Notes under the pieces: model-generated
The model's database searches: none
Seen by the model: the letters and a program-made list of their open reading frames with translations, nothing else
What the model was told of the DNA's origin: nothing
Shown here: piece by piece, positions 7,814-11,553 of the stretch
Layout of the letters: each line of letters begins with the position of its first letter
How positions within the stretch are numbered: position 1 is the stretch's first letter
Translations under genes and position numbers: made by a program
Assembly (NCBI GenBank): GCA_030632765.1
Contig: DAOVUC010000025.1
Location: 1-11,553 of the forward strand
DNA from: Candidatus Dadabacteria bacterium
GTDB lineage: Bacteria; Desulfobacterota_D; UBA1144; Nemesobacterales; UBA2774
DNA: 11,553 bases
Direction of reading: 5' to 3'

Positions 7814-8233
7814 ATGGCTCAGAATTTAGAAAACGAAGAAGTTATGTTTCCCGAACTATTTGCATTTGATGACGCCGGTAAAGTAAGGCTAGTTGGAGGA
7901 TATTCAAAAGAATCTGACAATTGGACATTCCCAAAATACATGGCTGACCCCGTAAGTTTTTCAGACGAAATAGAAGAGAAGATGATAAGCGCTGAAGGGG
8001 AGCTTCATTCCTTCACAGTGGTAAGAAGAAGCATGCCTGAGTTTCCGGTACCATACGCGTTGGCATTGGTCGACTTTCCAGAGAGCGTAAGAGTCATGGC
8101 GCAGGTTGAGACTGATGATCCTGAAGGTCTTATAATTGGACAGGAAATGGGCGTAACCATAGGAACAGTGAAAAAGACCAAAGACGGAAAAGATGTTAAA
8201 TCATACAAGTTTTATCCCATAAAAAAGAAGTAG
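7814..8233 (+). CDS. DUF35-type OB-fold protein with a degenerate zinc ribbon
   Basis: A 139-residue protein. Residues 62-98 (GELHSFTVVRRSMPEFPVPY onward to VRVMAQV) and the following DPEGLIIGQEMGV (about 102-114) match the OB-fold half of DUF35 proteins, which bind acyl-CoA or partner thiolase-like enzymes and hydratases. In the family an N-terminal rubredoxin-like ribbon has CxxC then CPxC. Here the aligned stretch GGYSKESDNWTFPKYMADPV (28-47) reads S31-x2-S34 and D45-P46-V-S48, so all four zinc ligands are replaced, although the FP and the proline are kept; the whole protein has no cysteine. The ATG at 7814 has AAGGAG at 7797-7802. Unlike typical members, no thiolase or acyl-CoA dehydrogenase gene is adjacent; it is alone between divergent thiD and a terminator. 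A lysine-rich tail (SYKFYPIKKK) ends it. Fold family is fairly sure, function unknown. Confidence 0.82.
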   Translation: MAQNLENEEVMFPELFAFDDAGKVRLVGGYSKESDNWTFPKYMADPVSFSDEIEEKMISAEGELHSFTVVRRSMPEFPVPYALALVDFPESVRVMAQVETDDPEGLIIGQEMGVTIGTVKKTKDGKDVKSYKFYPIKKK

Positions 8234-8282
8234 AACATTTTTTCTGTTTTATTTACTCAAAAACTATCAAATCCAAAAAATT

Positions 8283-8326
8283 AAGAGCTATGTGCTGTTC
8301 AAAAACAGTCATAGCTCTTTTCTTTT
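8283..8326 (+). terminator. Strong intrinsic terminator, possibly bidirectional
   Basis: A perfect 10-base inverted repeat, AAGAGCTATG at 8283-8292 and CATAGCTCTT at 8310-8319, encloses a second 5-base stem (CTGTT 8295-8299 with AACAG 8304-8308) around a CAAA loop. It is followed by a T-rich run (8318-8330) and preceded by an A-run (8275-8280), so it could stop transcription on either strand. It lies 49 bases after the DUF35 gene stop and ends that transcript. Confidence 0.88.
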
Positions 8327-8429
8327 ATTTATACCGACTGATGAGCTATAAAAGCTTAGACTTTGAACAAGTACCGAAGGTTCGTTGTAAAAATACAGAA
8401 GATAGCAGCAAGCCGTAAGTAAATATTTA

Positions 8430-8459
8430 TTGTTTACTTTTTCGGGTTAATCATATATT
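8430..8459 (+). promoter_or_regulatory. Weak candidate promoter for the transglycosylase gene
   Basis: TTGTTT (8430-8435) and TATATT (8454-8459) are 18 bases apart in a very AT-rich stretch, giving a leader of about 20-25 bases. In such AT-rich sequence chance matches are likely. The remaining gap (about 8330-8425), after the terminator, shows no convincing gene; a 25-codon ATG frame at 8341-8418 lacks a ribosome site. Confidence 0.25.
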
Positions 8460-8488
8460 CTGAATCTATACTGTATTGAGCATCATAT

Positions 8489-9364
8489 ATGAATAAAATC
8501 CTATTGTTGGTACTAGTATTTCCAATATTACTTTTAGTTCACCCAAACATATCCTATTCAGTAGATACTTACGGTACTTTTGCAGACGACGGGCTGCAAT
8601 CAACCGATAAGACTGATGAGAATGAATTGCTTTCTGTAGAGGTCTCTAAATCTAACTTACAGTTAATCCTCTTAGGGACAATTACTCAGGGAACAACTAC
8701 AAAAGCATTGATAAAGAATCCTGTTACCGGTGAGCTTGGGAAATATGTGGAAGGTGAAACACTAGATCTCATTAACACAGATAATGTTAAGGTACTCGAG
8801 ATTTCAAATTGTATTATTCTTATAGAAAGATCAGGAATCCATGAGACTCTCGAGTGTAACAATAAAATGCCGACAGTAGTTTTTAACCGTTCCGCACTTG
8901 CAAAATATAAAATAGTTAAGCCAGCAAACGGGACAAATATATCAAATAGCTTTTCAACAGAATATGATAGAGAGATTATTCTGATTAGTGAAAGACACGA
9001 TGTAGACCCTTATCTGGTAAAAGCGGTCATAAAGGCTGAATCGAACTTCAATCCCGATGCTGTATCTCTAAAAAATGCACAGGGAATGATGCAGCTAATA
9101 CCGGGAACGGCAAGTGATTATGGAGTAGATGACCCGTTTGATGCTAAAGAAAATATGGAAGGCGGAGTTCAATATCTAAAGGATTTACTGGATTATTTCG
9201 ATGGAGATCTTAAGTTATCTCTCGCCGCTTATAATGCTGGGAAAGGCTCTGTAATAAAACATGGATTCACGATCCCTCCTTACCCTGAAACAACTGACTA
9301 TATTTCTAAAGTGCTTGAATACTATAAGCATCTTAGAGCGAAGAATTACGCATCTAGAAAATAA
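8489..9364 (+). CDS. Secreted lytic transglycosylase (SLT domain) with N-terminal GspC/PilP-like domain
   Basis: A 291-residue exported protein. Residues 1-24 form a signal peptide (NK, then a leucine/valine core, ending NISYS) without a lipobox cysteine. Residues about 57-124 (LQLILLGTI, ALIKNPVTGE, YVEGE, VLEISNCIILIERSGIHETL) look like the HR domain of the type II secretion protein GspC or the related PilP. Residues about 160-288 are a family 1 lytic transglycosylase: catalytic E184 in KAESNFNP, GMMQLIPGTA (199-208), NMEGGVQYL (222-230) and LAAYNAGKG (245-253). Such enzymes cut the MurNAc-GlcNAc bond of peptidoglycan to give 1,6-anhydro ends, often opening the wall for secretion systems, pili or flagella. 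The ribosome site is weak (GAG at 8478-8480). It is monocistronic, between a terminator and a tRNA gene. The SLT call is secure; the N-terminal domain call rests on pattern only. Confidence 0.92.
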   Translation: MNKILLLVLVFPILLLVHPNISYSVDTYGTFADDGLQSTDKTDENELLSVEVSKSNLQLILLGTITQGTTTKALIKNPVTGELGKYVEGETLDLINTDNVKVLEISNCIILIERSGIHETLECNNKMPTVVFNRSALAKYKIVKPANGTNISNSFSTEYDREIILISERHDVDPYLVKAVIKAESNFNPDAVSLKNAQGMMQLIPGTASDYGVDDPFDAKENMEGGVQYLKDLLDYFDGDLKLSLAAYNAGKGSVIKHGFTIPPYPETTDYISKVLEYYKHLRAKNYASRK

Positions 9365-9440
9365 ATCCTAGTTTAAGCCCTCTCATTGTTAATATTTGCA
9401 ACTCTAATATCCGTAATTTTCATAGGCCGTCTGATATTTA

Positions 9441-9469
9441 TTGACAAGGTTAGGATAGTTATTTAGAAT
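9441..9469 (+). promoter_or_regulatory. Near-consensus promoter for the tRNA gene
   Basis: A perfect TTGACA -35 (9441-9446), a 17-base spacer and TAGAAT -10 (9464-9469, 5/6) lie upstream of the tRNA. Transcription would start near 9476, about 18 bases before the mature 5' end, as expected for a precursor trimmed by RNase P. This is the best promoter in the window. Confidence 0.8.
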
Positions 9470-9493
9470 AGGACGTTTGCTAAGTCACACAGA

Positions 9494-9567
9494 GGGCCCA
9501 TAGCTCAGTTGGTTAGAGCGGCGGACTCATAATCCGTTGGTCCCTGGTTCGAGTCCGGGTGGGCCCA
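9494..9567 (+). tRNA. tRNA with CAT anticodon, probably tRNA-Ile2 (lysidine-modified)
   Basis: A full cloverleaf is seen: acceptor GGGCCCA (9494-9500) pairs with TGGGCCC (9560-9566), D stem GCTC/GAGC, anticodon stem GCGGA/TCCGT around loop CTCATAA with anticodon CAT at 9528-9530, and a T arm with GGTTCGAGT. Discriminator is A9567. CCA is not encoded (AAAA follows), so a CCA-adding enzyme is needed. It is not the initiator: base 1 pairs with base 72 and the anticodon stem lacks three G-C pairs. The C4-G69 and C5-G68 acceptor pairs, the GGGCC start and the general likeness to isoleucine tRNAs favour tRNA-Ile2, whose C34 is turned to lysidine by TilS to read AUA; elongator tRNA-Met is the alternative. 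No strong terminator follows. Confidence 0.95.
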
Positions 9568-9717
9568 AAAATTAACAGTTTTTAATCATTTTATGGATAA
9601 AAAAGGCGAGACAACAAACTACTCAATCATTAACATCCTGGTGATTTCTTCACCCCAAAGAAGTTCCACTCAGTATCATCATTCAAAATATATAACAAAC
9701 GCAATATGGAGGGACAA

Positions 9718-10446
9718 ATGAGAGAACAAATCTCAGTTCTCGAGGTGCTTCAACAGATAGATATGGAGCTTAGCGAACTAGAAGTACACTTAACGGAATA
9801 CCCAAAAAAAATATCCGCTTTCGAACAAGAACTTCAATCCTCAAAAGAATCAATATTAAGTATTAATAACAAAAAAGAAGAATTCTTAAAAGTAAAATCC
9901 GAATTAGAAAATGAACTAAGCCAGAATGAAGAAACAATAAAGAAGTCTGAAGAAAGGCTTTTTGAAATAAAGACCCATAAGGAATACCAGGCTCTCCAAA
10001 AAGAAATCACAGAGACCAAAAGAATGAATTATGATCTAGAAGAAAAACTTTTGGACGAAATGGAAAAGATTGAGAAACTTGAGGCTCAAATTGCTGAAAA
10101 GAATGAAGAGTTAGCAAACAAAGAAAACGATTACCAAGAAAAGATCAGCGATTATAAAGAGAAATTAGAGGAAATAAAAATTGTTTATGAACCAAAGGTG
10201 GAAGAAAAAGTAAAAATTGTACAAACAATAAGTCCAGAATTGCTTCCCCTCTATGAAAAGATTAAAACAAAAAATGGAGAAGTGCTTGCTATTGCTAAAA
10301 ATGAGGTTTGCACGGGATGCAACATGAATATTCCCGCCCAGCTGTTTAATGAAATATTAACTCTATCAAGAATCATACAGTGCCCAAGTTGCAAGAAAAT
10401 CCTTTACTGTGAAGAAGAATCAAATAGTGAAGCCGAAACAGAATAG
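9718..10446 (+). CDS. C4-type zinc-ribbon coiled-coil protein
   Basis: A 242-residue protein: residues 1 to about 170 are a long, very charged coiled coil (E/K-rich, with RLFEIKTHKEYQALQKEI in the middle), and the C-terminus has a zinc ribbon C198-TG-C201 and C222-PS-C225 (NEVCTGCNMNIP, IIQCPSCKKILYC). This is the plan of the widespread zf-RING_7 family (CT398/HP0958-like); the Helicobacter member links flagellar sigma factor stability and mRNA binding, but most members are uncharacterised. I prefer the ATG at 9718, because GGAGGG (9708-9713) lies just before it; the ATG at 9706 would add four residues and put that ribosome site inside the gene, and relatives begin 'MxEQL..L..LQ.ID'. It overlaps the RNase HI gene by 38 bases (20 if the later GTG is used), so the two are probably translationally coupled. 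Confidence 0.88.
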   Translation: MREQISVLEVLQQIDMELSELEVHLTEYPKKISAFEQELQSSKESILSINNKKEEFLKVKSELENELSQNEETIKKSEERLFEIKTHKEYQALQKEITETKRMNYDLEEKLLDEMEKIEKLEAQIAEKNEELANKENDYQEKISDYKEKLEEIKIVYEPKVEEKVKIVQTISPELLPLYEKIKTKNGEVLAIAKNEVCTGCNMNIPAQLFNEILTLSRIIQCPSCKKILYCEEESNSEAETE

Positions 10447-10870
10447 ACTCCCCATTGAGGACCTCGACAATAGTTCTGTAGAGATATACATTGACGGCGC
10501 TGCGAGGGGAAACCCGGGCAATTCCGGAATAGGAGTCCTTATTCGGGAAACCAAAGATAAAAACCGCGAAGTTAAGAAGTACTTAGGAACAAAAACTAAT
10601 AATCAGGCAGAATACACAGCCCTTATTACTGCTCTTGAATCAGCAAACAACCTTAAAGAAAGGCAAATAAAGATTTTTACCGACTCACTATTAGTAGCCA
10701 ACCAAATTAATGGAATCTGGAAGGTCCGTCATCCGGAAATCATTACACTTAACAAAAAAGCTAAGCAGCTCTTACAAAACTTCAAGAACATAACGATACA
10801 GCACATCCCAAGAGAACTTAACAGTGAAGCGGACAGACTTGCAAACCTGGCAATCGACGAATATCTTTAA
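10409..10870 (+). CDS. Ribonuclease HI family protein
   Basis: A 153-residue RNase H that cuts the RNA strand of RNA-DNA hybrids (primers, R-loops). The catalytic set is complete: D29 in YIDGAARGNPG, E68 in NNQAEYTAL, D92 in IFTDSLL, and H132 / D142 in QHIPRELNSEADRLAN. The shape (no basic protrusion, HIPRELN..AD.LAN end) is the 'reverse-transcriptase-like' type of HI enzyme found in many bacteria and archaea rather than the E. coli RnhA type. No ATG is available; the frame opens at GTG 10409, with GTG 10427 as an equal alternative, and neither has a good ribosome site, consistent with coupling to the overlapping upstream gene. The stop codon (10868-10870) is only a few bases from the start of the RNase P RNA, and its last codons appear to contain the rnpB promoter. 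Confidence 0.92.
   Translation: MKKNQIVKPKQNRLPIEDLDNSSVEIYIDGAARGNPGNSGIGVLIRETKDKNREVKKYLGTKTNNQAEYTALITALESANNLKERQIKIFTDSLLVANQINGIWKVRHPEIITLNKKAKQLLQNFKNITIQHIPRELNSEADRLANLAIDEYL
10839..10867 (+). promoter_or_regulatory. Candidate rnpB promoter inside the 3' end of the RNase HI gene
   Basis: TTGCAA (10839-10844), a 17-base spacer and TATCTT (10862-10867), each 4/6 to consensus, sit within the last codons of the RNase HI gene. The predicted start, about 10874, coincides with the first base of the rnpB P1 helix. Alternatively rnpB is cut from a longer rnhA transcript. Confidence 0.4.
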
Positions 10871-10872
10871 AT

Positions 10873-11265
10873 ATAGAAACAAGTGAGCTGGGCAATCGCT
10901 GGTTTTTGCATTATTGCAGAAACTGGAGGAAAGTCCGAACTCCATAGGGCAGAGCGCTGGGTAACACCCAGGTGTCGTGAGGCAATGGAAAGTGCCACAG
11001 AAAACATACCGCCTAAGTTTTTCGCTATGAAGAACCGGTAAGGGTGAAAAGGCAGTGTAAGAGACTACCGCGTGGGTTGGCGACAACCCGCGGCACGGTA
11101 AACCCCGCTTGGAGAAAGACAAAATAGGGAAGTGCTTTTTCTCAGGAAAAATGAGGCGGCCCGTCTTAAGCTTCCGGGTATGTTGCTCGAGGCGCTCAGT
11201 AATGAGCGTCCCAGATGAATGATTGTCCAAGACAGAATTCGGCTTACAGGCTCACTTGTTTCTAT
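10873..11265 (+). ncRNA. rnpB: RNase P RNA, bacterial class A
   Basis: The catalytic RNA of RNase P, which trims 5' leaders from tRNA precursors with the RnpA protein. The ends form a perfect 16-base P1 helix (10873-10888 with 11250-11265); P2 pairs GGGCAATC with GATTGTCC (about 11220-11228); P3 is a TTTTTGCA/TGCAGAAA hairpin. Conserved core GAGGAAAGTCCGAACTCC (about 10926-10943), CATAGGGCAG, AAGAGACTACCG, GGCACGGTAAACCCC, AGATGAATGATTGTCC and GACAGAATTCGGCTTACA follow in class A order. L15 keeps GGGT (11176-11179), the GGU that pairs with tRNA CCA. Length about 390 is close to E. coli (377). It starts directly after the RNase HI gene and its 3' strand overlaps the end of convergent tyrS; no separate terminator is seen beyond P1 followed by a short T-rich run (11265-11274). 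Confidence 0.97.
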
Positions 11266-11553
11266 GTTATTTTAACAACCACAAATTCTTTTTTGCCAAT
11301 CCTCACCTGAAGTGATACTGAGTTAGGGATTACTTTGTTAATATCTGTTACTTTCTCCCCCTCAATACTCACACCACCCTGGAGTATCAATCTTTTAGCC
11401 TCTCCGCGGCTTTTGAGATTTTCAGAGGATTGGACCACTAAATCAAGTACTGTTCTGTTATCGTCTTTGCCAAGATGGACTTCTCTTGCGTCCTCAGGGA
11501 ATTCTCTGTTTGAAAACTTCGTTTCAAAATCCCCCTTTGCTGCTATAGCCTCA
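11262..11553 (-). CDS. tyrS: Tyrosyl-tRNA synthetase, C-terminal S4 domain (5' end outside window)
   Basis: On the minus strand a frame is open from the right edge (first full codon ends at 11552) to a TAG at the complement of 11262-11264, giving the last 96 residues. The segment begins EAIAAKGDFETKFSNREFPE, the linker between the anticodon-binding and S4 domains, and continues with an S4 RNA-binding fold: VLDLVVQSSENLKSRGEAKR, LILQGGVSIEGEKVTD, and a final LQVRIGKKEFVVVKIT. In bacterial TyrRS this domain grips the long variable arm of tRNA-Tyr. The 'SrgEAkRLI.qGgV.i.gekv.d' core plus the preceding 'F..kFs.re.P' is characteristic of TyrRS rather than of ribosomal S4 or pseudouridine synthases. 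The stop codon lies within the 3' strand of the rnpB P1 helix, so the two genes overlap tail to tail by a few bases. Confidence 0.9.
   Translation of the reverse strand, partial: EAIAAKGDFETKFSNREFPEDAREVHLGKDDNRTVLDLVVQSSENLKSRGEAKRLILQGGVSIEGEKVTDINKVIPNSVSLQVRIGKKEFVVVKIT

Noticed and set aside
8341..8418. A 25-codon frame starting ATG between the terminator and the transglycosylase
   Set aside because: No ribosome site, no recognisable sequence, and short enough to occur by chance.
9640..9654. Hairpin GGTGA/TCACC upstream of the zinc-ribbon gene
   Set aside because: Only a 5-base stem with no T-run or conserved partner; not convincing as terminator or regulatory RNA.
10772..11230. A 152-codon minus-strand frame across rnpB
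   Set aside because: It is the complement of the RNase P RNA and the RNase HI 3' end; no recognisable protein features, cysteine/serine-rich random look.
1..11553. CRISPR arrays, insertion sequences, phage or defence genes
   Set aside because: No regular direct repeats, transposase motifs, terminal inverted repeats or defence-type domains were found; gene content is core housekeeping throughout.

Overview
The window is an AT-rich stretch of ordinary bacterial chromosome, almost entirely housekeeping genes. It suggests a Gram-negative (diderm) bacterium: there is a secreted lytic transglycosylase with a GspC/PilP-like domain, a class A (E. coli-type) RNase P RNA, and a SecA with a zinc-binding SEC-C tail. 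The set and order (zinc-ribbon coiled-coil protein, RNase HI, rnpB; FolK; FolD) resemble 'deltaproteobacterial' or other little-cultured diderm phyla, but I cannot fix the phylum by reading alone. No phage, transposon, CRISPR or defence genes were seen.

Layout. Bases 1-1537 hold the 3' half of smc (chromosome condensation), open at the left edge. After a 221-base gap with a good sigma70-type promoter come secA (1759-4623) and, 23 bases later, a small two-helix membrane protein (4647-4940). A convergent pterin carbinolamine dehydratase (complement 4950-5228) is divergent from folK (5306-5809). The 217-base gap between convergent folK and folD carries a small cluster of DnaA-box-like nonamers. 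folD and thiD form a tight minus-strand operon (thiD first), and thiD looks leaderless. Divergent from thiD is a DUF35-type OB-fold protein that has lost its zinc-ribbon cysteines (7814-8233), followed by a strong hairpin terminator.

The right third has the GspC-like/lytic transglycosylase fusion protein (8489-9364), a tRNA with CAT anticodon (9494-9567, probably tRNA-Ile2) behind a near-consensus promoter, then an RNA-metabolism cluster: a C4 zinc-ribbon coiled-coil protein, an overlapping RNase HI gene, and rnpB starting a few bases after the RNase HI stop codon. The S4-domain end of tyrS (complement) runs in from the right edge and its stop codon lies inside the rnpB P1 helix.

Functional groupings: envelope and export (SecA, small membrane protein, transglycosylase), one-carbon and cofactor metabolism (pterin dehydratase, FolK, FolD, ThiD), chromosome structure (SMC), and RNA processing and translation (tRNA, RNase HI, RNase P RNA, TyrRS). 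I found no obvious new multi-gene system. The points most worth a second look are the transglycosylase domain fusion, the cysteine-free DUF35 protein, the DnaA-box cluster, and the compact rnhA/rnpB/tyrS junction.
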